From the NCBI GenBank assembly GCA_032191485.1, contig JAVDOI010000003.1:12954813-13018812 (forward strand): DNA of 64,000 nucleotides, read 5' to 3'. This stretch comes from Leptoclinus maculatus (taxonomy: Eukaryota; Chordata; Actinopteri; Perciformes; Stichaeidae). The notes beneath the pieces are model-generated. The model saw only the letters and a program-made list of their open reading frames with translations. It was not told where the DNA came from and made no database searches. Positions 35,691 through 54,949 of the stretch are shown one piece after another. Both the position numbers and the translations under genes were made by a program. Within the stretch, counting starts at the first letter, position 1. The number at the start of each line of letters is the position of its first letter.

Positions 35691-37063
35691 TTCTATTCCT
35701 AAGTCAACTAAATAAAAAACTCAGGCTTTGCTCTTCTTCTGTCCCATCAGAGGAGCCTTATGCAGCAGCACATGTGAGATCAGGGAATTACAGATGAGAG
35801 CAGACTGCAGGACGTCTATCCCCCTGGAGGTAATTTTGGACAGGACCTCTGGCTGTGTGTTCATGGCTGATATAGGTGTGTGTTTGTACATGTGCATGTG
35901 TGCGTCTGTTTCAGGCTGAGCCACTCAGCTGGATGCCTGTCAGCATATGCCAGCAAGCTGAGTAACGCTGCCGAGAGTTAGCTTAGTGACTGTAGCCACC
36001 TGACGCCAATAGGTCACCTAATGACCTTTACTTCAGATGTGGAGCTGCAGACACAGGGTCCAATTTTACCTACTGCCAAGTGCCAAATGCCAGATCAATC
36101 ATTAAGGGTCAGCCACACTGCCAAAACTTTTATAATGACATTTAAATGCCTTTGTTTGTGTCCCTGCTGGCCAACATACACTCTCTTTGACCATCAGCAA
36201 GTCTAAACAAACACAACAATGAGACTTTATTTCAAGCTGCATCGCATTTCACTCTTAAGGACTTTAATGAGGCTACCACTGTGCTGTGTTTTGGTGACTT
36301 CTTGGCGCCTTGACCTCTCACGCGGCTTTCCCGTGCAGTCACATGCAGAGACAGGAAACACGAGGGCTCAGGTCTGGACAGAAGCACAGGAGGATCTCTG
36401 ACTGCTCTTAAACCCATTAAGGCCACCTGGGTGTGTAGCCATGCATGTCTAGAAACATGGCCAGGAGGTGTGCATATGTGTGTGTGTGTGTGTGTGTGTG
36501 TAAGGGCCGAGAGGTGGCCAGGAGGAGCAGGCTGTTCGGCGAGATTAGCAGGCTCTCACATGTTGCATAACAGATTCCCCGTCTCGTGAAAAACCTGCCT
36601 GCATGCTGCCGCCCGCTAAGCAGGATGGCCTTTCACTAACGCCCTCTATACCCACACACGGGCATGAATGCATGAACACACCCAACACTTTGCATATTCA
36701 TTGTTAATCCTCACCACCAAGATGCCTTTGGTGCATTGCTTTGCAACATTTGCATGGCTATTAGTTTCTCCATTTATATCAGTGATGTTTTGAGAGGAAA
36801 AGTAGCCAGACCGGCTTTCTTACTCACGCAGGTTGAGTCAAAGCCTTAACAAATGTCATTATCCAGACCAGCCTGGAGGTGATTAGGTAGTGTGCTGCTT
36901 ATGACTCTGTGTTTAGCATGGGCCTGCTGCATCCATCCAGGCCAACTGCTGTGTGTGTGTTTGTGCATATGGGCCTGGGCTTGCTGGGGGCTGTGATCCG
37001 ATGGGTCCTATAACACCAAATCAAACACAGAGGGAGACGCAGTCTGCCTATTTCTCTGCCATA

Positions 37064-37094
<31 letters not shown>

Positions 37095-38001
37095 TGAGCA
37101 AGGGGGGTTAAGTAATAAACAAGGTCTCCATGGTGACAACAGATGCAGCTGCAGCAAAGAATGAAGTTGAGTGTCAGCAGGAAGGACCCACTGTGTGCAT
37201 GTTTGTGTGTATATGTGTGTGTGTGTGCGTGGGGAAAAACACCAGCAGTAGGGGCCCAGTGAGAATCGTAAACACCAGCAGGCCATGACTTCCACAAATA
37301 GACCTCGAAGAAAAAAAAGGGGGAGCTGGAGAAGGGGGAAGAAAGATGATTTCACACACAATATAAAAATAAAGACGCGTAGCACAAGAATGCTTTGAAT
37401 GTAATGAGTTTACACTTGTAAAAGGAAAATAAAAAAGCTAGCTTACATACAAAAAAAAGGCACAAGTAAGCTATCGCTTATAATAGTACAGCTGCAAAAA
37501 TCGGCACATTTCTTTGCACTGGAAATCCTGAGCTCTGGAATCCAAGCTTGAAATGTCAGGTTCTTCACAGAAGCATGTCGTCCTCCCTCCCCCATAGCTA
37601 AAGCGCCAACAATCTATTCATCAGTCTTCATCATCTTTCATCATTATATGGTAATCCTCCCAGCTCACTCTGGGTCTGTCTTGACAGCCCCCTGCAGTGT
37701 CTCTTTCTAGTCCTGTTGTGTGGTGAGTGTGCCATCTTGATTCACACATCCTGTCAGTGGTTCATAATCCCTCCTCTATGGCGGAAGAATAGCACGCGGC
37801 AGTCTCCCCTCGATGCCTAACTTCAAGGCCAGATATCCGCGCTGCAGCCTCGCGATGCATTCTCATTGTCAGAGCACCTCTGCTGGCAGTCCACATCTCA
37901 TCCCAGCTTGACCCCCCCCCCCCCCCAACCCCCCCTTGCCCAGGCTATTTTCCAATATTATTTATGCAGGGACTCTCTTTAGTCCTCTCTAAGCTGGCTT
38001 T

Positions 38002-38107
38002 TTCAAGGCTTTTCACTGAAGGGCTGAAAACATACAAATCCCCCCCCAAAAAACAAAAAAAAACATATGGAGCACTATATACCTTAATCAGAGCAGTCAC
38101 TGTGTGT
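38002..38107 (-). repeat. Inverted-pair repeat, copy A
   Basis: The reverse complement shares about 45 identical bases (including GACTGCTCTGATTAAGGTAT) with 42265-42309. A T/G homopolymer zone and ATTTGTATGTTTT...GTGAAAAGCCTTGAA follow in both. Total similarity spans about 105 bp. Confidence 0.8.
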
Positions 38108-38564
38108 GTGTGTGTGTGCTCACTAATATTAGAATAATCCCTGGTGATTATGGGAGTGGTTATTAGGATGAATATGGCAGCAGGGTTGGGTCGGGCTGAG
38201 CAGAGCCCAGGCTGTAGTGAGAAACAGATGTCAGTTGACCCACATCTGCCGAGCATGCTGGGACGCTGGAGTGTCAGGTCACGGCTCTGATCACCTCGGG
38301 GACACTGTACATCTGGGCCCCCGAAAGATCACTGGCTTTTTCTCTTGGTTCACACTGTCCCCTGAAAGCTGTCCCTAACTGTGTCTCTGCTGCTTATCTG
38401 TATTTATAATATGTACATCTTTGCCATCTTTGACACCATCTCTCCGCAGCGAGGCACCAGCGGTCATTCCTTTACTGGTCACCTCAGACCAGCGGGAGAA
38501 TATCGGCTAGTACATGTGATTATTGCCGCAAGATTTCTAATCCTATACTGTATACCTAGCTGTG

Positions 38565-38715
38565 TGCATTTCATCTTTTCTTCCTTTATGTTCCTAAAGG
38601 TTTTTTCTTTTTTTCTTCTAGACCTTAGGCTATAGGTCAGGAGCCGTAGCTTTTGGGGACAAGCCCACTGAGACATTGTATGTGATATTAGGCTGTACAA
38701 ATAAACTTGACTTCA
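38565..38715 (+). mobile_element. L2-like LINE 3'-end fragment
   Basis: The end (38659-38713) contains AAGCCCACTGAGACATTGTA, then GTGATATTAGGCTGTACAAA and TAAACTTGACTTC. This matches the typical teleost L2-type 3' tail (AAGCCCCTTGAGGCA, GGGCTATACAAATAAA, TTGACTTGA) as I remember it. Only the tail is present and there is no ORF. Confidence 0.6.
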
Positions 38716-41571
38716 CTCGCCCTGTTAAGGCACTGCTGCACTCATGCCTCTTTACCAAGGGAACGTATATATGAAGAAGTGTATTCTCACAAATGTTCTG
38801 ATTTGAACATTTACATATTTTATTCTCAGTCATTGGCATCGTCTATAATCTGGTGGTTGCTGTAGTTGGATGCCTGAGTTTTTTATTACATTTTCATATC
38901 CTTACATCACTGTGAAACATGAAAGAAAGACTTTGTCTGCAGTACCACTTAAGGATAGATACAACACAAATACATGTTAGGGGACTTCTGCAGTGGCTAC
39001 CACTGACAAGAGAAAGGAAAGAAGCACAGATTCCCTCGTGGCCAAACCAAACATTGTGGCTTAAAGTTATGGTTACATTTGCTTGAAATGATGCGGTAGA
39101 CCAACACTGAGAATCAGCGAATGCTAATTGAAAACAGCTTGCTGGAGCTCCAGTGAATGCTGAATGTGGGATAGAGTCTTTTTTTTTTATATTGTTTTCT
39201 AATGTACTGGTTTCCCTGGTCATTCCTCTGTGTTCCCAGGAGGCCTAATACGTTATTGTCCTAGATAGCTGGAGGATGACTCATACTGGCCTTTCTGGCC
39301 GCCAAATGACAAGATCACACAGTGTCATATTGCCTACTAAGGAGAGGGACATCAAAGATGTCATTTCCCAAGATAGTTGGCTCCATTGAAAAGTGAATAG
39401 CTGCAATTTTCAGTGCATTTTTAATTGAAATAATCAGCTCGTAAACAACTCACTCACTGCTTTTACTTCTTTCTCTCGACCAACTCTGTCCGTCTGTCTC
39501 CTGTTGTTCTTTGATCTCTTCTCTCTTCTCCCTGTCTAATTTCTCTCTCCTGCCTTTGCTTCACTCCTCCTCCTCTCTCTCTCTCTCTCTCTCTCTTCAG
39601 CAGGATTAAGGCCCATCCTTGTCATCCCATAGGGCAGAGTGGTTTGATTGACAGCTGGGTTCAGCATCTTGACACAGGTCCGTGGCCCCGTCATCATCAC
39701 TGATCGTCCCATGCTGGCCCCTCAGAGTGACAGGCGCCTGCAGAGCCATTTACTCCTGATGCAGCCGAAAAAAGCCCTCGTCGGTCACCGGCTTTCACCA
39801 GGACTGCTCTCCTCCCCTTCCTTATTTCTTCACAACGTATTTCCTTTTCACAGCCCATATTCCCACTTGTGTTTTCATTCTGTTTTTTAAGTATTCATCA
39901 TTTGCTTGTCTCTCACCACCTTCCTGCTCCTCTTCTTGACCTCATCCTATCCTCTTTTCTCTCTTCTCTGATATCAACTATAGAGTATCTTATGCAGGCT
40001 ACTATTACTCTAAAGGAATCTGCCAGATCTTAATTAAGGTAATTACTGTGTTTGTTTTAACTTAACACTCATGTCTCCACTCGAGCTACAATCTTTGAGC
40101 AGGCCATAACAGATGGGGTGCTTAGTACTCTATTGGGAAGGCTGACAGGAGTCAGCTGTATGATTTTGAGCTTGATGTTTGTCAGCCTAATTTACCTTGC
40201 AAAACTGCTTAACGGGAATTTCTCGCAAACCTTTCCCACACATATTAAAGGTGGCAGTTATGTGCGAGGAGGATAACAGACACTGCTATATTTCTCATGC
40301 AAAAATGTCTGGATAGCTTCCATGCACTGCCCTCTTCTACAACATACAACATTGCCTGAAGCTGGTCAGTAATCGCACTATGTGTTTTTTCACACGTTTG
40401 GTCACATGTGTCTGGTTTATCATCTCAGATTCATCTTGTGACCTGTTGTGGGGGTGATGAGCCCAAGTTTAGAATCCGCTGCACTGTAGTATAAAGACCC
40501 AGAGTGTCTCTTTCTATCTTGTTGTTTACTCTAAAGTTAGGAAACTAACCAGGCTACATTTAAGAACCAAGTTTCTATGTGTATGCAGGCATTTACGTCT
40601 TGCCTCAAGCTTCTTGCTTGGGTAATTGCATTTCTCTCCGTCTTACAGCGGCTGCCACAGAGCAACTCACCCCTCACAATATTAAACAACAGATGAATTT
40701 CAGGTGGTTGTAAGCGCTGTAATATGACAGTACGGTTATGACCAAGCTACATACTGTGTGTGTGTGTGTGTGTGTGTGAGAGACCCAGAAGGACAGGAGG
40801 GCATCAGATGAGTACAGACTGTTTCCACCTGCCAGGTGCCTGGTCTCTAATCCCCCCTCTCTGTCTGATTAAACACACACACACACATACGTGCACACAC
40901 GTGCACAGGCGCAACAAGGTCATCTCTCTGTCAACCATACAATAGCGCTGTGTACCCATCTGGCCTACATCCTAAATACTTCCTCTTCAGTAAGCAAATA
41001 CAAAAGAAGAAGAGAGCTTGGTGCCGTGCAGGTCACAAGTAAATTACCATAATTCTAAGTTCAACAATGTCGCTATTTCATGCCAGTATATTGAGTGCTG
41101 CAGACTTCATCTGACTAGTTGAGAAGAGACCAGCACTCACTTGTTTTGTCTTATGTCCTCGCTGTCTCGCGCACCCGGAGTTCACCTCAGTGAGGAAGAT
41201 GCCTCACACAATACTTTCTTTGTATGATATCAAAAACAACTTTTAAGAACCTGGTTGTGCACCCATGCACGGCCAAAACCACACGAGATCCCCCTCCTCC
41301 CTTTTACAATAATAAAACTGCCTTTTTCATTCTTTCTGTCTTTCTCTCTTTCCTGTTTTTACTTTGGAATATGACAAGCCCCCCCTGTGGTGAGTCATAT
41401 CATTCTGACAATATTTTATTCTGGGAGTACAACGCTTTGATATCTAGAGGATAAGAGGGCTTTGTAGAGACAGTGACACCCATCCTCCTCCTTCTCCTCC
41501 TCTGTCTCCTCCCACTCCTCTGTCTTCCCTTCCCCTGGGGAGGTTTTGGCTTCTTCTGCCCCCTCCGACGG

Positions 41572-41590
41572 CTTTTATGTCTGACGAGGT
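41572..41590 (+). repeat. Duplicated motif after a pyrimidine tract, copy A
   Basis: CTTTTATGTCTGACGAGGT follows a CTCCTC-rich tract. Copy B at 44353-44371 differs at 2 of 19 positions and also follows a CTCCTC tract. Confidence 0.5.
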
Positions 41591-42264
41591 TCTGTGCTGT
41601 CGAGGTGAGGACGAGGTCAAATGACTTCAAACGCTGCGCTGAGGAACATCACATCGTAAATGAATAAAGATTAATGCAAAAATGTTTGTGTACACTGTGG
41701 TTTTTGTCTTGCATCTGTTATAAATCCTTGTGGATTTGATCCTGTTGGCTCTAACAGTAAATGCTTCCACACTGTAACATAATATAGAATGATGTATAGT
41801 GATACCATGTGGCCAGGGATATGTACAGTGCATTATCTACTATATTTAGCATCACAGTAAAGAGCAGCATACAGTATATTTATCATAAATCATGCATACT
41901 GTGTGTGGCTAGATCTACATTATGATAGTGTAGGAATTCCATGTGGTGCCATGCTGTCTGCACCGTCTCCTCTCCTCACCTGTTGAGGCTGTGATTAGAT
42001 ACTGTCAACCCCCAGGCCACAGCTATCACATACAGGTGGAGCACAGTCAGGCTATAGCTTTCCCTTATGCTGTGGGATGAGAGAGAGAACCGGTGAACTC
42101 CAGGAACTGCAGACGGCGCTGAAAGTTTGTGTCACACTAATGAGCAATCTGTCAACAAGTGTGCGCTGCAGGGAACTTGGAAAAAAAAGGAAGCATTTGA
42201 AAAGATTGAGATTATATGGTGGATATCCCTGTAAGGAACTCCCTCCCAACCACACACAAACGTA

Positions 42265-42370
42265 CACACAGTGACTGCTCTGATTAAGGTATATAGTGCT
42301 CCATATGTTTTTTTTTTTAGGGTTTTTGGGGGATTTGTATGTTTTTAGCTCTTCGGTGAAAAGCCTTGAA
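42265..42370 (+). repeat. Inverted-pair repeat, copy B
   Basis: Partner of 38002-38107 in the opposite orientation, 4.2 kb away. Both copies begin next to a CA/TG stretch. Confidence 0.8.
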
Positions 42371-43534
42371 CACAGAATAATTCCCCTGTGTGTAGATGTC
42401 ATTGTTCTCTAAACTCTCATCATTTGTTTAAATTGTAGACTTAAGATTACTGCAGCTGTGATTTAAATGAATAGTTCAACATAATTGGACTGTGGTTCTA
42501 TGGTTTACGTTATAAGGTTGTAAACCCTGAAATAAAGCTAGCTACTGGACATAAAATCAACTACTATTCCCAAACCCAACCATTTTCTTTTCCACTCGAA
42601 TAAATTGCTGTATTTTGTATTTTAGTACATTGGTATCATGATACTTCCCTTTTTCAGTACTGGATTGTCACCACTTAAAAAAAAAAAAACACATTTTACA
42701 GCTCATATTTAAGGAAATCAATATGGCTGCTGTTGTTTGGTCAAAGGACCTCCTGTAGTTCCTCTTGACCAGAAGGAAGGTGGCTTGTCATTAGTCAAAA
42801 GCTAGAATTATGGACCCTGGAGATCAAGGTAACGGGGACTTCAGTTAGTTAAAGGTAGCTTTTATTCTCCACGCTGTTAGTAAAATAGCACTCCGACATG
42901 CACGCAGAGTGTGGTCTGATTTGATTACTTCATCAAATCATGTTTAATTTTCTGCCTCTCCTGGTAACACGTTTTTATTGTCAATAGAATAATACTGCTA
43001 TCCTCCACCTTATACTCATTGTTTGGAATGCAGGTTTTCTCCAGTATATTAAAGGAATGATTCCTCCAAATTACATTATTATTATTATTATTATTAGTGA
43101 CTGTTTGTTAAGTAGAAAGTAGTTAAATCTATTCACCTCGACTGTATTGGGGTGGAGGCAGATATCTCTGCAATATCTCAGAACCAAATCCTATATGCAT
43201 GTCTGCATACCACTGAGGTTAAGTGAGAAAATGAGTGTTCTTGGGTTTTTGGGAGGGCCAACCCTGTATTTATAATTGCCTTTTTACCCTAAAGGTATCA
43301 TAAAGCAGCTATATATCACACACCCTGCAATCTCTTATACAAGATGGTTCCTGATTTTGAACTGAAGGGGCCCGTCTTGCAGGGAGGCTGACAAAGTAGG
43401 CTTGACCCTGGGCTGAGGCTTGTTGTGCCGCTGCGTCTCTGGAGGGCTTGTCTGGAGGTTGGCTGTGCTCTGTCTGGGCCGCGCTGCTCTCTAATCACCC
43501 TGACACTGCTCTTACAGGGCTGACAGCTATGGCG

Positions 43535-43536
<2 letters not shown>

Positions 43537-43575
<39 letters not shown>
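43537..43575. repeat. (GA)19 microsatellite
   Basis: About 39 bp perfect array. Confidence 0.96.
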
Positions 43576-43580
<5 letters not shown>

Positions 43581-43831
43581 CACGTGACAAGGCCCACCTT
43601 GGCTCTCCACTTGTTCCCTCTCAAGATAATCACTTTCTATTGATTTTCTGGGAGCACACAGATTGCTGTTGCCTTTCAACCTCCTTGATGCTGTTTGTCA
43701 AAAATGCCTAAGGGCTACAGCATACAGACCTGTTACCTATTACCTTTCCTCATCCACTTAATAATTGATAATGTATGTGAATGAGAGAAGTAGAATAGCG
43801 AAGCTGCTGCAGGCCTCCATTTTTTGCGCCA

Positions 43832-43875
43832 TGATCAATAATGAAACTTAATCTTAAATGCAAATTTAATCCATC
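43832..43875. promoter_or_regulatory. Octamer/homeodomain motif cluster
   Basis: A perfect octamer ATGCAAAT (43858-43865) is followed by TTAATCC and preceded by ATCAATAATG and CTTAATC. This density of POU/homeodomain sites in repeat-free DNA suggests an enhancer, untested. Confidence 0.35.
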
Positions 43876-44352
43876 CCTTTTGAAAAGAATCAGGGCTATT
43901 ATTGAGATTACGGTGTGTGTGCGTGTGTGTGTGTGTGTGTGTGTCTGCGTGTGTGGTGAAACATAAACCCAAACTCTGTGTGTGAGTATGTGCAGTTGAT
44001 GCTTCATTCCTTTACAGCTCGTATCAGTGAGCTGAGGCATCACAGCCGGCGCCCTCTGCTACTTACCTAATTAGCTCTAGGAGCCCCTGCATTATTAACA
44101 GACCCCCTAAATCATTCAGAGGGGCCCTAATGTATGTGTGTGTGTGTGTGTGTATGTGTGTGTGCAAGGGAACACGCACAGGGGGTACGGAGGATCACTG
44201 CGATAATGTCCCTCCCTATTCACGACATGTCAGACGTAATTATTCACCCTGGGAAGACACGGGTCCAGAACACTGGTAATGGCACTCTTCTCATCCCCTC
44301 CTCTGTCTCCTCCTCCTCCTCCTCCTCTCCCTTCCCCCCTCCTCCTCCTCTC

Positions 44353-44371
44353 CTTTTATGACTGACAAGGT
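44353..44371 (+). repeat. Duplicated motif after a pyrimidine tract, copy B
   Basis: CTTTTATGACTGACAAGGT. See copy A at 41572-41590. Confidence 0.5.
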
Positions 44372-45689
44372 GCTAGCTGGCCGAGACACACTCTATAGAT
44401 AGACAAATAGAGAGGATGATTGGTATTGTAAGACAAGAATGTTCATGTAGGTCATGTGCTAATGCGGGTAGATCAGCAGGAATAGATGGATAATGTTTAT
44501 TTTATTGTGTACATTGATCTCATTAACGTGAGCAGCTATGTCATTTGTAGGCCTCATTTGGTTATATTACATGTAATGTACTAATCATTCTAGAGGAATA
44601 TTACTGTGATAATGGTGTGAGTGACTTTAACCAGTGCATGACTCACAATTGTGGCGGCGGAGCAACAGCAGTGCTTGATGAAAACGCTCATTTGAGAAAG
44701 CAAATGCAGCTGAATCATGTTCAGCACAATGTGGCTGTTTTTTCTCTAGGTTTGGCAGCTGGAAGTGGTTCTGTCCTTTTGTCAGCAGAGTCAGCAAGAT
44801 ACAAATGAAAAGTCAATATACATCACTTCCTCCCTTTCAGCCAATAGCTGCTATGTAAGGGGGTGATATTGTTCTGTGTGAGATAATATTTAACTAGGCC
44901 GGGGACCAGGAGTTCTTGCCCCGGTAATTCCACATGTGTTTACTGGAATGTGACTGTTTCCTGAATCTCTGCAGTAGTTCTGGTATGCGGGTTGAATTCC
45001 AAAACTTTGATCCCCTTCTTTGCGGCACAGTTCACTCTCCACACATTCATTTTGTAAGAGTAATGCGATGGATGAGGTTTGTGGAGACTAGGATGGATGC
45101 AATGACCTTTACTCAACATTTTTCATTTTAAAGAATGATATTATAAAGATTGATGCTCCAGTAGTCTCTGTAGCTTTACTTTTACCCAACAGTGTGAGCA
45201 GGGTGTATGGATGATCATGATTGTGCAACTGCATGTATTATTGCTTTTGGTGTACATGTGCATAATGTATATTTAGCTACATGCTGCCTTTACCGTTCAT
45301 TTTATACCATTAAACAGGGCACATATGAATAGGAAGTTGATATCCCAATGATGGTGAATCAGACAAAATTGGCAAAGCAACATTAGCGCTAAAGGTCCAT
45401 AATTGCATATTGTGTAAACAAAGGTGTTACATTACAGCAGCGGACATGCACAACACTACGATGCTCTGATGTATAACACTTCCAAATTCTGGCAATAGTG
45501 GTATCGGTGGTTGTGTTTCAATGGCCACATTTTGTTAAAAACATTAAGGCGCTGCTTGTGTGATTGACAAAACAATTTATGTGATTAATACCAGTGAATA
45601 TACGTGTGAAAAGGGCAAAAGGATTTTTGGCAAACAAGCATTTTAGAGCACACGCGTCTGACCGGCAGTGCTGTTCTTCATAAATGTTT

Positions 45690-45960
45690 CGGCCTAACCC
45701 GGTCATGATTTTAAGATGGTGTGAGGCTAATTAGATTATTGGCTTTTTACTGCAAGTGCAGGATGGGGGAAAAAATATGGCGAGAACTGTAATAAAATAA
45801 TTAGATAAATAAAAGTCTCATGATGTTGAGTGAGAGGGAGAGAGCAACACTCCTTTACATCGTTAATCTGGCCTGCCCCTCCCCCCTCTGTTTCAATTAA
45901 GAAAATTACTTTTTAGTTCAATTAACAATAATTCACGGTTAACTGAATAAAGTTTATTAC
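45690..45960. promoter_or_regulatory. Candidate conserved non-coding element (TAATTA-rich)
   Basis: Repeat-free stretch with GGCTAATTAGATTATTGGC, AATAATTAGATAAATAAA, TTTCAATTAAG, GTTCAATTAACAATAATTC and GGTTAACTG. It lies directly beside the (CA)n at 45994. Function inferred from motifs only. Confidence 0.35.
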
Positions 45961-45992
45961 ACAATCAAGGCGACAACAGAGCAAGTGAGAGC

Positions 45993-52920
<6,928 letters not shown>

Positions 52921-52921
52921 G

Positions 52922-53161
52922 TCACTAAAAAGATTAGTTGATAAATTCAGTCAACAGACAAAGAATCAAGTATTGTAATACTTTGATTAGTACTTTAAGT
53001 TATTTTTTGAGCAAAAATACAAAACATGTGCTTGTTCTTATCCTTGTCATATGTGATAGTAAACTTAATATCTTTGGGTTTGAGACTGTTGGTTGAACAC
53101 AAGGAGCAATTTGATTTGAGTGACAGAAAATCATTTGCAGAATAATTGATTGCTAGTTGCA
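52922..53161 (+). mobile_element. Degenerate MITE-like interspersed repeat (copy 2)
   Basis: Same family as 12380-12622 in the opposite orientation. It contains GATTAGTTGATAAATTCAGT, GAGCAAAAATACAAAACAT, CATATGTGATAGTAAACTTA, ATATCTTTGGGTTTGAGACT and GTTGGTTGAACA. The ends are diverged and no target duplication is readable. Confidence 0.6.
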
Positions 53162-53169
53162 TTCCCTCG

Positions 53170-54735
53170 TCTTAAGTCATCAGTCATAGTTAGCAGTCAT
53201 ACTTAGGTCTGGTATGTTTTGCATCATACAATACAACTGCCTTTTGCACATTCCCACTAAACCTCTTTAAATGTATATAAGTAACTGTATACATTGTTTT
53301 ATTTTATTCTATACGTTTGATGTGTTTGTGAAGGGGGTACAATTAACTTGTTATTGTGCAACCCTGTGTTGTAAAATGACAAATGCATTAACCTTGTTGG
53401 AACCTTAATTTTCATTGAAACTAAAAGGGAAGGAGTCTCTGTCTGTTTGTCTGTATGTTTGCATGTATACATTTATACATCTGCCTTTCTCGACAACTGT
53501 TCATCCAACTTCATACTTGGCGGTTGTGTTACTGAGGACCCAAGGAAGTGCAGTACCGAGTGCAAAGTTCGTGTGAGCGGTTCTTGAAAAAAGCTGTAAG
53601 CAGCAATAGCGGGTTCTGCACTAGTTTATCATAAAATGAAGACAATGGGTAGATGCATAAATGTTTAAAATCAAATTTAAGACAAAGGGCTTAAACTTTG
53701 CATAATTGCAACTTGCCAATGATATAAGACGCTCTGTCAGAGCTGGTGCATAAACTCTGTAAGTACATATACATTTGCATTGCTACATACGTTCAAACAG
53801 ACTTCAGGAGGCCGCTGGCTTATGTTGAAGTTTCCTAAGCCTCCTACAAATATTTGTGGGAAAACACTTTCTCCTTCAGGTAGAACTCGTCGCTGTGTCG
53901 CGTTGCCTGTCGGTGCTGGTGAAATGTTTCTTTTGGTAATTCATTTGCAATTAGGAAATGTAAATCAGACAGGTGCTGCTGGCATCTATCAGAGTCTGTA
54001 TTTGTTTTACCTAAGGCATCTCAGATCCTCCCTTTGTAATCACACGCACATGCACACTTACACATTTGGACACACACACACACACGCAGAAACGCAACAA
54101 GGTCACCTCCACGTATCGCTTAGGTTCTTTCTGAGGAGACTTTAGAGGTGCTGTATTCAAATAAAAGCAAACTTTTCATTCAGAAGAAGGAATACAGAGT
54201 CTGCCTTGTTTCTGACTGACATATGTTCACTGTGTGTGAGCGAAGAACTGGGATCAACACTCTCTGCACATAAGGAGAGGTACAGCTGCTCGATAGCATT
54301 GCTTAGTTTGTGTGTGTGAAGTGAGGGAAAGTGTGTGGGTGTGTAGGGGGGGCACACGGGAATGCACACTTTTCACGAGTGTGGTGGTGGAGTGTGTGTG
54401 TGTGTGTGTGTGTGTGAGGCGCGAGTGACTTCGCACAGGCGTAGTAGTAATGAAGCGTGCCAGTGCAGAGAGTGGAAGTTGCGTGTCAAACTGGTGAAGA
54501 GGAAAGAGGAATCTGCAACATTTGGTTTCCAGTATGTCACATTTCCACCACATTTTAATCACCTTTATTAATGCCAAATATTGAGCATGAGAGATAAATC
54601 CTTGCTTTACAAAGACTGACCAGTATGACAAATGTGCAATTTTAATATTTGGACTGCAGACAAGCAACTTTTAAAAAGACAGTTTTTAATATTCAGATGC
54701 CCTCCCACACACGAAGGCACACGCCGGCCACATTT
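53170..54735. other. Gene-free interval containing a repeat-like segment
   Basis: The segment 53425-53625 (TCTGTCTGTTTGTCTGTATG, then TTCTCGACAACTGTTCATCC, ACTTCATACTTGGCGG, GACCCAAGGAAGTGCAGT) matches an interspersed repeat common in fish genomes that I recognise but cannot classify. The rest is unique sequence with a short TG array at 54391-54416. Confidence 0.5.
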
Positions 54736-54737
54736 CT

Positions 54738-54948
<211 letters not shown>

Positions 54949-54949
54949 G

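Larger units (their letters stand above)
38110..42260. other. Gene-free interval between the inverted repeat copies
   Basis: No exon is supported. Contents are an L2-like LINE tail (38565-38715), a (TC)12 array (39573-39596), a TGATTGACAG site (39645-39654), TAATTAAG/TAATTAC-rich sequence near 40028-40050 and a pyrimidine-rich block at 41480-41570. Confidence 0.45.
42375..45690. other. Gene-free interval with candidate conserved non-coding stretches
   Basis: No exon is supported. The interval contains (TTA)n near 43076-43096, a (GA)n array, TG arrays (43912-43944, 44133-44164), an octamer-containing stretch (43800-43905) and a stretch at 44030-44120 with CCTAATTAGCTC and CATTATTAACAG motifs. 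Confidence 0.45.
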
